Positions 39,213 through 48,367 of a DNA stretch of 64,000 nucleotides are shown in pieces (within the stretch, counting starts at the first letter, position 1; every line of letters starts with the position of its first letter). The notes beneath the pieces are model-generated. The model saw nothing but the letters and a program-made list of their open reading frames with translations. It was not told where the DNA came from and did not search any database. Made by a program: the position numbers and the translations under genes. Location of the stretch: positions 1,612,001-1,676,000 of the forward strand of contig NZ_CP104272.1 of the NCBI RefSeq assembly GCF_025244865.1. The letters run 5' to 3'. The DNA comes from Arthrobacter sp. zg-Y1110 (GTDB lineage: Bacteria; Actinomycetota; Actinomycetes; Actinomycetales; Micrococcaceae).

Positions 39213-40259
39213 ATGGCAACTACAGCTACCGTGACGGCTCCGGCGGCGGATGAACGGATCGCCGGCAAAGGCCCGCTGGCCAGACTGCTGGGCCGGCCGG
39301 AGATCGGCGCACTGGTGGGGGCAGTGGCGCTCTTCGTGTTCTTCTCCCTGGTGGCACCGGTGTTCCTGCAGCCGGGATCCATCGCCACCGTCCTGTACGG
39401 GGCCTCCACCATCGGGATTATGGCCGTGGGTGTTTCCCTGCTCATGATCGGCGGGGAGTTTGACCTTTCGGCGGGCGTGGCCGTGATCAGCTCGGCGCTG
39501 ATGGCCTCGCTCTTCAGCTGGTATTTCGCCACCAACGTCTGGGTGGGCGTGGGACTGGCACTGCTGTTGTCCCTGGGTGTGGGTTTCGTCAACGGCTGGA
39601 TCCTGGTGAAGACCCGGCTGCCGTCCTTCATCGTCACCCTCGCCACCTTCCTGATGCTCACCGGGCTGAACCTCGGACTCACCCGCGCCATCGGCGGCAG
39701 CGTATCAACACCGTCCATCTCCACGATGGACGGCTTCGAATCCGGGCGGGCGGTCTTTGCCTCCTCGCTGACCATCGGCGACGTGGAAGTCCGGGTGACC
39801 GTCTTCATCTGGATTGCACTGGTGGCACTGGCCTCCTGGATCCTGCTGCGGACCCGGATCGGCAACTGGATCTTCGCCTCCGGCGGTGACGCGTACGCTG
39901 CCCGGGCCGTGGGGGTGCCGGTGGTGAAAACCAAGATCGGCCTGTTTATGGGCGTGGGATTCTGTGCCTGGGTGCTGGGCATGCACAACCTCTTCGCCTT
40001 TTCCACGGTCCAGTCCGGTGAAGGCATCGGCAACGAATTCCTCTACATCATTGCCGCAGTGATCGGCGGCTGCCTGCTGACGGGCGGGTACGGTTCCGCG
40101 GTCGGCGGGGCCATCGGTGCGTTCATCTTCGGCATGGCCAACAAGGGCATTGTCTACGCCGAGTGGAACCCCGACTGGTTCAAGTTCTTCCTGGGCCTGA
40201 TGCTCCTGCTGGCAACGGTAGTGAACCTGATGGTCAAACGCCGGGCAGAACAGCAGTAG
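39213..40259 (+). CDS. ABC sugar/inositol transporter permease
   Basis: A 348-residue membrane protein with about 9-10 hydrophobic segments, resembling the RbsC/YjfF family. [20 protein letters not shown] near 77-96, [21 protein letters not shown] near 128 and [14 protein letters not shown] near 226 are the family's conserved loops contacting the ATPase. It lies 32 nt after the binding protein and 19 nt before the ATPase, each with its own GGA-type ribosome-binding site. Substrate inferred from operon context. Confidence 0.88.
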   Translation: MATTATVTAPAADERIAGKGPLARLLGRPEIGALVGAVALFVFFSLVAPVFLQPGSIATVLYGASTIGIMAVGVSLLMIGGEFDLSAGVAVISSALMASLFSWYFATNVWVGVGLALLLSLGVGFVNGWILVKTRLPSFIVTLATFLMLTGLNLGLTRAIGGSVSTPSISTMDGFESGRAVFASSLTIGDVEVRVTVFIWIALVALASWILLRTRIGNWIFASGGDAYAARAVGVPVVKTKIGLFMGVGFCAWVLGMHNLFAFSTVQSGEGIGNEFLYIIAAVIGGCLLTGGYGSAVGGAIGAFIFGMANKGIVYAEWNPDWFKFFLGLMLLLATVVNLMVKRRAEQQ

Positions 40260-40278
40260 CGAGAAGACGGAGAGAACC

Positions 40279-41175
40279 ATGGACAGCACCGGAGTTGAAC
40301 ACGAGGCCCCCGCGAGCAGCGCCGGGACCACCGCACCGGCACACCTGCTCTCCTTGGAGCACGTGGGCAAGCACTACGGGAACATCATTGCCCTTCGCGA
40401 TGTCACCATGGCGGTCGACGCCGGACGCGTCACCTGCGTGCTGGGCGACAACGGCGCCGGCAAGTCCACCCTGATCAAAATCGTGGCCGGACTCCACCAG
40501 CACGATGAAGGCACCCTGACCATCTCCGGGGAGGAACGGCGGCTCTCCTCCCCGCGGGAGGCCCTGGACGCCGGCATCGCCGCCGTCTACCAGGACCTGG
40601 CAGTCGTGTCCCTGATGCCGATCTGGCGGAACTTCTTCCTGGGCTCGGAGCTCACCACCGGCGCCGGACCGTTCCGCCGGCTCGACGTTGCGCGGATGAA
40701 AAAGATCACCAAGCAGGAACTTTCGGAGATGGGCATTGACCTCCGCGACGTGGAGCAGCCCATCGGACAGTTGTCCGGCGGCGAACGGCAATGCGTGGCC
40801 ATTGCCCGGGCGGTGTACTTCGGTGCCAAGGTGCTGATCCTCGACGAGCCGACGGCGGCACTCGGGGTGAAGCAGTCCGGGGTGGTGCTGCGGTACATCC
40901 TGCAGGCACGGGACCGCGGACTGGGGGTCATCTTCATTACCCACAATCCGCACCATGCGTATCCCGTGGGAGACCGGTTCCTGCTCCTCAAGCGGGGCCG
41001 GTCCACCGGCTACTACAACAAGCAGGACATCACCCTCGACCAGCTGACCACCCAGATGGCCGGCGGCGAGGAACTGGTGGAACTGGCCCAGGAGCTGGAG
41101 GCACTTGGCGGCCACGGCGACATCGTCGCCGAGGTGGAGGCCGAAGTCGGCGGCACGGAACCGGGCCGGGGCTAG
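40279..41175 (+). CDS. ABC sugar/inositol transporter ATP-binding protein
   Basis: A 298-residue ATPase with a single nucleotide-binding domain. Walker [10 protein letters not shown] near 55-63, signature [15 protein letters not shown] near 166-180, Walker [13 protein letters not shown] near 186-197 and H-loop ITHNPHHA near 215. Most ribose/inositol importers of this class (RbsA type) have two fused domains of about 500 residues; here only one copy is present, so a homodimer is expected. An acidic tail of about 30 residues follows the domain. Confidence 0.9.
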   Translation: MDSTGVEHEAPASSAGTTAPAHLLSLEHVGKHYGNIIALRDVTMAVDAGRVTCVLGDNGAGKSTLIKIVAGLHQHDEGTLTISGEERRLSSPREALDAGIAAVYQDLAVVSLMPIWRNFFLGSELTTGAGPFRRLDVARMKKITKQELSEMGIDLRDVEQPIGQLSGGERQCVAIARAVYFGAKVLILDEPTAALGVKQSGVVLRYILQARDRGLGVIFITHNPHHAYPVGDRFLLLKRGRSTGYYNKQDITLDQLTTQMAGGEELVELAQELEALGGHGDIVAEVEAEVGGTEPGRG

Positions 41176-41185
41176 CGGCACGGCA

Positions 41186-42220
41186 GTGAAGACCCGGCAG
41201 GAACCCGACACGATCCGCCTGGGGCTGGCCGGCGTCGGACGGATCGGGACCCTGCATGCGCGGAACCTCGCCGAGCTGGGCACGGGGGAGGGAACCCTTC
41301 CGCCGGTGCAGCTGGTCATCGCCGACGCCGCCGCGGAGCGGGCGCATACCGTGGCGCAGCGCCTCGGTGCCGCATCCGTTCCCTCGGCGGAAGCACTTCT
41401 TGATGAAGGGATTGACGGGCTGGTGATAGCCGCAGGCACGCTCGCCCATCCGGACCTCGTGCGCATGGGGGTGGACGCAGGGGTGCCGGTCTTCTGCGAA
41501 AAGCCCCTTGCCGGGGACACCGCGGCGTCCCTGCCGGTGCTGGAGTATGTCCAGGCCCGCGGCGGCGTCGTCCAGATGGGCCATCAGCGGCGCTTCGATG
41601 CCGGCTACCTGGCGGCGAAACGGCTGCTGCAGGACGGCGCGCTCGGCTGGGTCCAGTCCTTCCGGGCCGTGACCTCGGACATGGAGCCGCCGCCCGTCGG
41701 GTTCCTGGCGTCCTCCGGCGGCTTGTTCCGTGACTGTTCCGTGCATGATTTCGACATCCTCCGCTGGCTGACGGGCCGCGAGATTGTCCGGGTGTATGCC
41801 GTGGGGTCCAACAAGGGGGATCCGGAGATCGGCCGCGTGGGTGACATTGACACCGGGCTGGCCCTCGTCACGCTCGACGACGGGACGGTAGGGACCGTGT
41901 CCGCTGCGCGCTACAACGGGGCGGGGCATGACGTGCGGCTGGAGATTGCCGGCTCCCGCTCCACGCTGCTGGTGGGCCTGGACGACACGATGGCGGTCCG
42001 CTCCGCGGAACCGGGCGTCGATTTCCCCTCCGGCAGGCCGCCGCATTCCTTCGCCGAGCGTTTCGAAGCGGCCTACCGGGCGGAGATGGCCGCTTTCGTG
42101 GAACTGGTCCTCGGCCGCCGGGACAACCCCTGCACGCCTGTTGAGTCCGTGGCGGCCTCCCGGGTGGCCGATGCCGCGCAGGAGTCGCTGCTGACCGGCC
42201 TGCCGGTGAACCTCGGCTAG
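41186..42220 (+). CDS. Second inositol-dehydrogenase-like oxidoreductase
   Basis: A 344-residue Gfo/Idh/MocA family protein. LGLAGVGRIGTLHARNLAEL near 11-30 binds NAD, CEKPLAGD near 103-110 carries the catalytic lysine, MGHQRRFDAGYLAAK near 130, and DCSVHDFDILRWLTGREI near 177-194 the catalytic Asp/His. It is related to but clearly diverged from the iolG at 32755. GTG 41186 follows the ATPase stop by 10 nt, so it ends the importer operon. It may oxidise a different inositol stereoisomer (scyllo or chiro); this is inference from the coupling to a second uptake system. Confidence 0.82.
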   Translation: MKTRQEPDTIRLGLAGVGRIGTLHARNLAELGTGEGTLPPVQLVIADAAAERAHTVAQRLGAASVPSAEALLDEGIDGLVIAAGTLAHPDLVRMGVDAGVPVFCEKPLAGDTAASLPVLEYVQARGGVVQMGHQRRFDAGYLAAKRLLQDGALGWVQSFRAVTSDMEPPPVGFLASSGGLFRDCSVHDFDILRWLTGREIVRVYAVGSNKGDPEIGRVGDIDTGLALVTLDDGTVGTVSAARYNGAGHDVRLEIAGSRSTLLVGLDDTMAVRSAEPGVDFPSGRPPHSFAERFEAAYRAEMAAFVELVLGRRDNPCTPVESVAASRVADAAQESLLTGLPVNLG

Positions 42221-42257
42221 GCTGGGGCACCAGCTTTCCGACCGAGGGGACCCCGCG

Positions 42258-42785
42258 TTGTTGAACCGATTCCAGGTTGTGCCGGCCAGCTATCTCATCT
42301 TCCAGCGCCGGGACCGGGTGCTGCTGCAGCTCCGGCAGGGCACCGGGTACATGGACGGCTACTGGGCCACGGCCGCAGCCGGACATGTGGAGGCGGGGGA
42401 GTCAGCCGTGCAGGCCGCCGTGCGGGAGGCGCGGGAGGAACTCGGCATAGCGGTGGCGCCCGACGACGTCGTGCCGCTGACGTCCATGCACCGCACGCAG
42501 GAGGACACCGGGACAGCCGTGGACGAGCGGGTGGACTTCTTCTTCCGCTGCGCCGCCTGGTCGGGGGAGCCGCGCATCATGGAGCCCGGCAAGGCGGCCC
42601 GGCTGGAGTGGTTTTCCCTGGATGACCTGCCCGCCGACGTCGTCCCGCATGAGAGGTTTGTCTTCGAACGTTTGCGCAGCGGCCTGCCGCCCATTGTCAC
42701 GTTCGGGTTTGGAACGCCTGAGCCTCCGAGGGGAGACGTACATGATTACCAGTGCAGGGATCCTGCTGTACCGGCGCGGGGCTGA
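42258..42785 (+). CDS. NUDIX hydrolase
   Basis: A 175-residue pyrophosphohydrolase. The Nudix box GHVEAGESAVQAAVREAREELGI starts near residue 42 and has the full set of catalytic glutamates (REAREEL). YLIFQRRDRVLLQLRQGTGYMDGYW precedes it. TTG 42258 has GAGGGGA 8 nt upstream. Its last 44 nt overlap the start of a second NUDIX gene in another frame. The nucleotide substrate is not evident. Confidence 0.85.
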   Translation: MLNRFQVVPASYLIFQRRDRVLLQLRQGTGYMDGYWATAAAGHVEAGESAVQAAVREAREELGIAVAPDDVVPLTSMHRTQEDTGTAVDERVDFFFRCAAWSGEPRIMEPGKAARLEWFSLDDLPADVVPHERFVFERLRSGLPPIVTFGFGTPEPPRGDVHDYQCRDPAVPARG

Positions 42786-43203
42786 AGGCCTGGAGGTATG
42801 GATAGGCCATATGGGCGGTCCGTTCTGGGCGCGGAAGGACGAGCATGCCTGGTCTCTTCCCAAGGGGGAGTACCAGCCCGAGGAGGAACCGCGGGCCGCA
42901 GCACTGCGGGAGTTCGCCGAGGAGATGGGAACTCAGGCGCCGGCGGCCGAGTATCTGCTGCTGGGCACTTTCCGGCAGTCGGCACAAAAGACCGTGACGG
43001 TCTTCGCCGCGGAGGCGGACTTTGCTCCGGAACGGATCGAGAGCAACACATTCGAACTGGAATGGCCGCGGGGATCGGGCACCGTCCGCGAGTACCCGGA
43101 GATCGACCGGGCCGGCTGGTTTCCGGTGTCCGTTGCGCGTACCAAGCTGGTCAAGGGGCAGGTCCAGGTGCTGGACGCACTGGTACGGATGCTGGGGGAG
43201 TAG
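42742..43203 (+). CDS. Second NUDIX hydrolase
   Basis: A 153-residue Nudix protein. SAGILLYRRGAEGLEVWIGH near 4-23, HAWSLPKGEYQPEEEPRAAA near 34-53 and the box with REFAEEMG near 56-63 resemble the Ap4A/ADP-ribose pyrophosphatase-like small NUDIX proteins; KTVTVFAAEADF and NTFELEWPRGSG are typical of the DUF-like NUDIX group in actinobacteria. ATG 42742 has GGGGAGACG upstream, inside the 3' end of the first NUDIX gene. Confidence 0.86.
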   Translation: MITSAGILLYRRGAEGLEVWIGHMGGPFWARKDEHAWSLPKGEYQPEEEPRAAALREFAEEMGTQAPAAEYLLLGTFRQSAQKTVTVFAAEADFAPERIESNTFELEWPRGSGTVREYPEIDRAGWFPVSVARTKLVKGQVQVLDALVRMLGE

Positions 43204-43240
43204 GCCGGGACGGGGCGGAGGGGATGGCCGGTGTAGAGAA

Positions 43241-43328
43241 GCACACAGCGTCCCACGATCCGTGACTGATGAGCCGTGTGTGACCCCATCAGGCACAGCA
43301 GCACCAAACGGTGGGACGCCGTGCGCGG
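43241..43328. repeat. Intergenic palindrome, TCCCAC/GTGGGA family, copy 1
   Basis: GCACACAGCGTCCCAC at the left and GTGGGACGC at the right form a 9-bp perfect outer stem (43248-43256 with 43311-43319). An inner hairpin pairs CTGATG (43266-43271) with CATCAG (43287-43292), extended by GTG/CAC. It sits between convergent genes. Confidence 0.75.
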
Positions 43329-43333
43329 AAGGA

Positions 43334-44083
43334 CTACCCCGGCAGGCCCCGGGCGTAGGCGACCAGCGCGTCGCGGACATACTGCGCACCCGAGTTGAAC
43401 TCACGGGTGTAGTTGGCTCCGAAGCGGTCATCGGCCACATACATTTCAGCGATGCCGATCAGCATCTGCGGATCGGGCTCCTTCCGGGTACCGGCAGCGA
43501 TCCATTCCGCATGCCTCCGCGCGAGTTCCTGCGCTTCGGCGCTCGCAGGCGCCGACCCCCGGCGCTGAACCTCGTCCCAGGCGTCCTGCAGTGCTGAATG
43601 TTCAGCGGAGAAGCCGCGCTTGCCGGCGTCGTCCAGGGAACGCCACCAGCGGTCGGATTCGGCGTAGGCCTCCGTGCCCCAGCGTTCTTCCACCTCCTCG
43701 CGGTATGTGGTGTGGTCAAAGCCTTCAAACATTTTCTCTGCCATGATTTCCTCATCTCCTTTCAGTGCCTCCAGCGTCGAGCGCACTGCACGTATCTGTG
43801 TCTGCAGCCGGGCCTGCTCATCCTGGAGATACACCAGATGCTCGGCCAAGGCAGCGGCATCATCCCGCTGGCCTTCCAATACCTGCCCGATCTGCGGCAG
43901 GCCCATTCCGAGCTGGCGCAGCAGCAGTATCCGCTGCAGCCGGACCAGGGCTGCCCGGTCGTAATACCGGTAGCCGTTGGCGCCGACCCGTGAGGGGGCC
44001 AGCAGGCCGATGCTGTCGTAATGGCGCAGGGTCCGGGAGGTTGTTCCGGCCAGTTTCGCCACGTCCGCAATGGACCAGTCCAC
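43334..44083 (-). CDS. MerR family regulator with TipAS-like effector domain
   Basis: A 249-residue regulator. The N-terminal MerR helix-turn-helix has IADVAKLAGTTSRTLRHYDSIG near 5-26, GYRYYDRAALVRLQRILLL near 37-55 and the coiled-coil dimerisation helix to about 110. The C-terminal part (about 120-249) resembles the TipAS antibiotic-recognition domain, with FDHTTYREEVEERWG near 121. TipA-like proteins sense thiopeptides and related drugs. GTG 44083 has GAAGGAG upstream. Its target gene is not obvious; it may be itself. Confidence 0.87.
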   Translation of the reverse strand: MDWSIADVAKLAGTTSRTLRHYDSIGLLAPSRVGANGYRYYDRAALVRLQRILLLRQLGMGLPQIGQVLEGQRDDAAALAEHLVYLQDEQARLQTQIRAVRSTLEALKGDEEIMAEKMFEGFDHTTYREEVEERWGTEAYAESDRWWRSLDDAGKRGFSAEHSALQDAWDEVQRRGSAPASAEAQELARRHAEWIAAGTRKEPDPQMLIGIAEMYVADDRFGANYTREFNSGAQYVRDALVAYARGLPG

Positions 44084-44152
44084 GTGTGCTCCTTCTCGAC
44101 ACCACCACCAACCCTAGAAGTTGACGCTGCGGCAAGGTCAAGGGGCTGGTGG

Positions 44153-44728
44153 TTAGGCAGGCGACGGGCGCGCGCGCAGATGGGCCCGCTCACCCTGGGG
44201 TCCGAAAAGGGCTATGAACTCCACCGCGTCTGCCGTGGCGCTGGCCATCCAATGCGGCAGCCGGGTACTGAACTCAGCGGCTTCACCGGGATGCAGGATC
44301 AATTCCTCGTCACCGAGCACGAGCCGCAGCTGTCCGCTGAGGATGTAGATCCACTCGTATCCCTCGTGGGTTCGCGGATCCGGAACTGCGGGGTGGTCGG
44401 TCGCCGGGAGGATGTACTTGTAGGCACCTATGCCGGTGGCCTTTTGGGTGAGGGGAATGATGAGCGCCCCGTGCCGCCGGATGGGACGCATATGCACGCG
44501 GGGATCTCCCATGGGGGGAGCGGCGACGAGTTCATCGAGGGTGACCCCGTAGACGCGGGCCAGGGGCATCAGCAGCTCCAGCGTAGGCCGCCGTTGGCCG
44601 GACTCCAGGCGCGACAACGTGCTCACCGATATGCCGGTGGTCTCGGACAGGCTGGCGAGCGTGGTGCGGCGTTGCGTCCGGAGGGAACGCAGGCGGTCTC
44701 CGACGCCGGACAGGGATTCTTCGGTCAC
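44153..44728 (-). CDS. XRE-type regulator with cupin domain
   Basis: A 191-residue regulator. The helix-turn-helix (about 8-62) has GDRLRSLRTQRRTTLASLSE and GISVSTLSRLESGQRRPTLE, and the C-terminal cupin (about 110-175) has HEGYEWIYILSGQLRLVLGDEE and HPGEAAEF. GTG 44728 is preferred to the longer frame: a TAGGTT -10 box (44741-44736) places the transcript start at the GTG, suggesting leaderless expression. It diverges from the flavoprotein gene at 44889 and may control it. Confidence 0.85.
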   Translation of the reverse strand: MTEESLSGVGDRLRSLRTQRRTTLASLSETTGISVSTLSRLESGQRRPTLELLMPLARVYGVTLDELVAAPPMGDPRVHMRPIRRHGALIIPLTQKATGIGAYKYILPATDHPAVPDPRTHEGYEWIYILSGQLRLVLGDEELILHPGEAAEFSTRLPHWMASATADAVEFIALFGPQGERAHLRARPSPA

Positions 44729-44888
44729 GCAAGCAAACCTACGCCATGGCGCCGGCTGCCTTGTATATCGGGATCCGGTAGGCCCAGGATTTGCCAGACC
44801 GGCAAGAATAATTGCTCGCGTTGAGCAACCGCCGCAGACTGGCTGAACAGCACCGGACGATGTGCCCGGCTGAATAGAAGGAGCAGGC

Positions 44889-45860
44889 ATGGCAATCTAT
44901 GACGTAGTGGTGGTGGGCGGTTCGGCCGCCGGTTTGAGCGGAGCCCTGGCATTGGCGCGTGCCCGCCGGACCGTGGCCGTGGTGGACGACGGAGATCCGC
45001 GCAACGCCCCGGCGGCCCACGTGCACAATTACCTGGGCAGGGAAGGTGCCTCGCCGGCGGAGCTGTACGCCGTTGGCCGGGACGAGGTCACCGGCTACGG
45101 GGGCGTGGTGCTGAACGGATCCGTGAGTACGGTGACCCGAGGCGATGACGGCCGCTTCCGGGTGAGCCTGGCAGACGGGGGATCACTCGTAGCGCGCCGG
45201 GTGCTGGCGGCCTCCGGAGCACGTGATGTCCTGCCTGAGATTCCGGGGCTGGCGGCGCACTGGGGAAAAGACGTGCTGCATTGCCCGTACTGCCACGGCT
45301 GGGAGGTCCAGGACCAGCAGATCGGGATCATCGCGCAGAACCTTGAAGGTGCGGTTCATCAGGCGCTGATGTGGCGGCAGTGGAGTGAGGACGTTGTGTT
45401 GTTCCTGCACACAGCGGGAGAGCCGGACAGCGGACAGGCCGAACAACTGGCCGCCCGCGGTATCCGGACGGTGCCGGGTGAAGTGACCGGAGTGGAGGGA
45501 GAGCCCCGGCTCACCGGAGTGCGCCTGGTGACGGGCGAAGTGGTGCAGCGGCAAGCCGTTGTTGTCTTTGCCCCGCTCCAGGCACGGGCCGGTTACCTGG
45601 CGGACCTCGGAATCGAACCGGTGGAGCAGGTGATGGGGAACCTTTCCGTCGGAACGGCAGTGCCGGTCGACGCAACCGGGGCCACGAGTGTCCCGGGCGT
45701 ATATGCCGCCGGCAACGTAGTGGTTCCCATGATGCAGGTCATCGGAGCGGCAGCTGCGGGCCTGGGAGCGGGAGCTGCGATCAACGCGGACCTGATTGCC
45801 GAGGAAACGGAACGCGCCGTGGCGGATTCCCTGTCCCGCAGGGCTGTACGGCAGCCCTAG
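44889..45860 (+). CDS. Thioredoxin-reductase-like flavoprotein, paralogue A
   Basis: A 323-residue FAD protein with the fold of thioredoxin reductase. VVVVGGSAAGLSGALALARA near 6-25 binds FAD, CPYC at 132-135 is the redox dithiol, and GVYAAGNVVVP near 276 closes the FAD site. Between 142 and 160 the usual GxGxxA/G NADPH loop is replaced by IGIIAQNLEGAVHQAL, without the glycine pattern. This resembles dithiol-oxidase-type members that may not use NADPH. ATG has AGAAGGAG upstream. A close paralogue lies at 47393, with a YhgE-like gene between. Confidence 0.85.
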   Translation: MAIYDVVVVGGSAAGLSGALALARARRTVAVVDDGDPRNAPAAHVHNYLGREGASPAELYAVGRDEVTGYGGVVLNGSVSTVTRGDDGRFRVSLADGGSLVARRVLAASGARDVLPEIPGLAAHWGKDVLHCPYCHGWEVQDQQIGIIAQNLEGAVHQALMWRQWSEDVVLFLHTAGEPDSGQAEQLAARGIRTVPGEVTGVEGEPRLTGVRLVTGEVVQRQAVVVFAPLQARAGYLADLGIEPVEQVMGNLSVGTAVPVDATGATSVPGVYAAGNVVVPMMQVIGAAAAGLGAGAAINADLIAEETERAVADSLSRRAVRQP

Positions 45861-45961
45861 AGGAGGAAGAAGGACGCACTGCTATATCCGCAGCCCTGCT
45901 CGGCGGCTACCCTCAAACGGTAGGACGAATCCCGACTCAGGCTCAGCTGGGAGGTGTGTCC

Positions 45962-47368
45962 ATGTCGGCACATGCGATGGAATCCGATTCCCGGCCCCAG
46001 GGGCGCGGACACGGCAGGCACTCGTATTGGTCCCCCCGGTTCTGGCTCCTGCCTCTGCTGGTGCTTCTGCTGCTGGGCGGTGCCGGCACCGCCCTGTACA
46101 TCGGCGGTCTCGGCAGTCCGGGGGACCACCTCAAGCACTTTCCGCTGGCCGTGGTGAACCAGGACAGGGGCGCGACGCCGCCCGACGGCGGCAGCCGCGA
46201 GAACCTCGGGCAGAACATCACCGACCAGATGCAGCAGGGCTTCGCGCGAAACGACGAAATCGATCTGCGTGTCCTGTCCTGGGACGACGCCCAGGACCAG
46301 CTGCGCAAGGGGCAGATCCACGGCGCCGTCGTCATCCCGGAGTCCTTTTCGGCCGACGCCCTGGGACTGGTGAGCGGTGCACTGAGCGACGCGGACGTTA
46401 CGCGGCCGTCCATCACCGTCTACTCGAACCCGTTGGCCGGGCCACTGGCGAGCAGCCTGGCGACCTCCGCCGTCGACCCGGCGCTCGAGCAGGCCAACAC
46501 CGCCCTGGGGGAGCAGCTGACCTCCGCCGCGGAGGAAGCCCAGACCGAGGCCCGGGCCGAGCAACAGCGCGAGCTCGGGGAGCTGGGCCTGCCGGCACAG
46601 GTGCAGGAGCAGGTGGCACCAACCGTGGACGGCACCTCGACGGACCTGCTCCGGGCTCCGATTTCTGTCACCACCACCGCTTATGAAACCCCGCCGGAAG
46701 GTTCCGCCCTTGGCATGGGTGCGTTTTTCTACTCCGTGCTGCTGATGGTGGTGGGCGTCAGTGGTTCCGTGGCCATCCACTTCCTGGTCGATTCGCGGCT
46801 GGGGGTGGCGCCGGTCGAAATGGGGCCGCGGTTTGCCCTGGGGCCGAGGGTGCAGCCTGCCCGGTGGAAAACCTACCTGATCAAGTGGGGCATCGTCGTC
46901 CTGGGTGCGCTGCCGACGGCTGGGCTGATGATGTGGGTGGCGTCCGCCGTCGGGATGCCGATTCCGCACGGCGGCTGGTTCTTCCTCACGACCTGGCTGT
47001 CCATCGTCACGGTGTCGGCGGTCACCACGGCGCTGATCACTCTGTTCGGCAGCATCGGCATGGTGCTCTCACTGATCTACGTGGTGTTTATGGGCCTGCC
47101 TGCCGCGACCGGAGTGGTGCCGCTGGAGGCCCTGCCGGGGTTCTTTGCTTTCATCGCCCGAGGCGAGCCGCTCTACCAGATGACCATGGCCAACCGGGCG
47201 GTGCTGTATTTCGATGCCGAAGGTGACGCGGGCCTGCAGAGCGGGATCATCGGCATGCTCATTCTCATTCTCATAGCAGTTGTGCTGGCCATGGTCTTCT
47301 CGGTCCTTTATGACCGCATGTTCGGCCGACGCCGGGCGGAGCTTGTCCCGGGGCCGGCCAAGGCTTGA
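45962..47368 (+). CDS. YhgE/Pip or DUF3533-type membrane protein
   Basis: A 468-residue protein with an N-terminal membrane anchor (about 28-50), a large external region to about 240, and five or six membrane spans at 245-460. FPLAVVNQDRGATPP near 61-75, with the YhgE/Pip start of the extracellular domain, and GAVVIPESFS near 119 are characteristic. The role of the family is unclear; members include phage-infection proteins and type VII-associated or ABC-2-like permeases. ATG 45962 sits 7 nt after GGGAGG; an in-frame GTG six bases upstream is too close. It lies between the two flavoprotein paralogues. Confidence 0.8.
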   Translation: MSAHAMESDSRPQGRGHGRHSYWSPRFWLLPLLVLLLLGGAGTALYIGGLGSPGDHLKHFPLAVVNQDRGATPPDGGSRENLGQNITDQMQQGFARNDEIDLRVLSWDDAQDQLRKGQIHGAVVIPESFSADALGLVSGALSDADVTRPSITVYSNPLAGPLASSLATSAVDPALEQANTALGEQLTSAAEEAQTEARAEQQRELGELGLPAQVQEQVAPTVDGTSTDLLRAPISVTTTAYETPPEGSALGMGAFFYSVLLMVVGVSGSVAIHFLVDSRLGVAPVEMGPRFALGPRVQPARWKTYLIKWGIVVLGALPTAGLMMWVASAVGMPIPHGGWFFLTTWLSIVTVSAVTTALITLFGSIGMVLSLIYVVFMGLPAATGVVPLEALPGFFAFIARGEPLYQMTMANRAVLYFDAEGDAGLQSGIIGMLILILIAVVLAMVFSVLYDRMFGRRRAELVPGPAKA

Positions 47369-47392
47369 TTTCCTACTCTCCGAGGAGCGGGC

Positions 47393-48367
47393 ATGGCAAC
47401 GGGCGAGTACGACGTCGTGGTGGTCGGCGGCGCAGCGGCAGGCCTGAGCGGAGCGTTGATCCTGGCGCGTGCCCGCCGGTCCGTTGCGGTGGTTGACGCA
47501 GCAGATCCCCGCAATTCCCCGGCCGCCCACGTGCACAACCACCTGGGTCTAGAGGGTGCGCCGCCGTCGGAATTCACTGCCGCCGGCCGCGCCGAGATCG
47601 CCGGCTACGGAGCCGTTGTGCTGGACGGATCGGTCTCCACGGTTACCCGCGGCGACGGCGGCCGGTTCCTCGTCTCCTTGGCCGACGGGGAATCCTTGCT
47701 GGCCCGGCGGGTGCTGGCCGCTTCCGGAGCACGGGACATCCTGCCGGACATTCCGGGACTGGCGCAGTACTGGGGGAAGGATGTGCTGCACTGTCCGTAC
47801 TGCCATGGATGGGAAGTCCGGGACCGGCAGATCGGGATTCTTGCCGGAGACCTTGAGACTGCTGTGCATCAGGCGCTGATGTGGCGGCAGTGGAGCAAGG
47901 ACATTGGGCTGTTTCTGCACACAGCGGGAGAGCCGGACAGCGCGCAGGCCGAAGAGCTGGCCGCCCGCGGCATCCGGGTGGTTGCCGGCAAAGTCACCGC
48001 AGTGGAGGGAGACTCCCGGCTCACCGGACTACGCCTGGCCTCGGGCGAAGTGGTGCAGCGGCAGGCAGTGGTGATCGTTGCCCCGGTGCACGCCCGTGCC
48101 GGCTATCTGGCGGATCTGGGCATCGAACCGGTGGAACAGTTCGTGGGGGAGCGGCTCGCCGGAACAGCGGTGCCGGCGGCAGAACCCACCGGAGCCACAA
48201 CCGTTCCCGGGGTTTATGCAGCCGGAAATATCGTGGTCCCGTCGATGCAGGTGACCGGAGCGGCAGCGGCAGGTCTGGCGGCGGGGGCAGCCGTCAACGC
48301 GGACCTGATTGCTGAAGAAACGGAACGTGCCGTCGCGGCTGCCAGGGTCGGCCGGTCCGGCGGGTAG
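47393..48367 (+). CDS. Thioredoxin-reductase-like flavoprotein, paralogue B
   Basis: A 324-residue paralogue of the gene at 44889, sharing most residues end to end, including FAD motif VVVVGGAAAGLSGALILARA, redox CPYC at 134-137 and the shared HGWEV context. The NADPH loop is again degenerate (IGILAGDLETAVHQAL). The start ATG 47393 lies 24 nt after the YhgE-like stop with CGAGGAGC upstream. Its last codons lie in a 15-bp tandem repeat shared with the end of the convergent TetR gene. It is likely a recent tandem duplicate that has kept function. Confidence 0.85.
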   Translation: MATGEYDVVVVGGAAAGLSGALILARARRSVAVVDAADPRNSPAAHVHNHLGLEGAPPSEFTAAGRAEIAGYGAVVLDGSVSTVTRGDGGRFLVSLADGESLLARRVLAASGARDILPDIPGLAQYWGKDVLHCPYCHGWEVRDRQIGILAGDLETAVHQALMWRQWSKDIGLFLHTAGEPDSAQAEELAARGIRVVAGKVTAVEGDSRLTGLRLASGEVVQRQAVVIVAPVHARAGYLADLGIEPVEQFVGERLAGTAVPAAEPTGATTVPGVYAAGNIVVPSMQVTGAAAAGLAAGAAVNADLIAEETERAVAAARVGRSGG

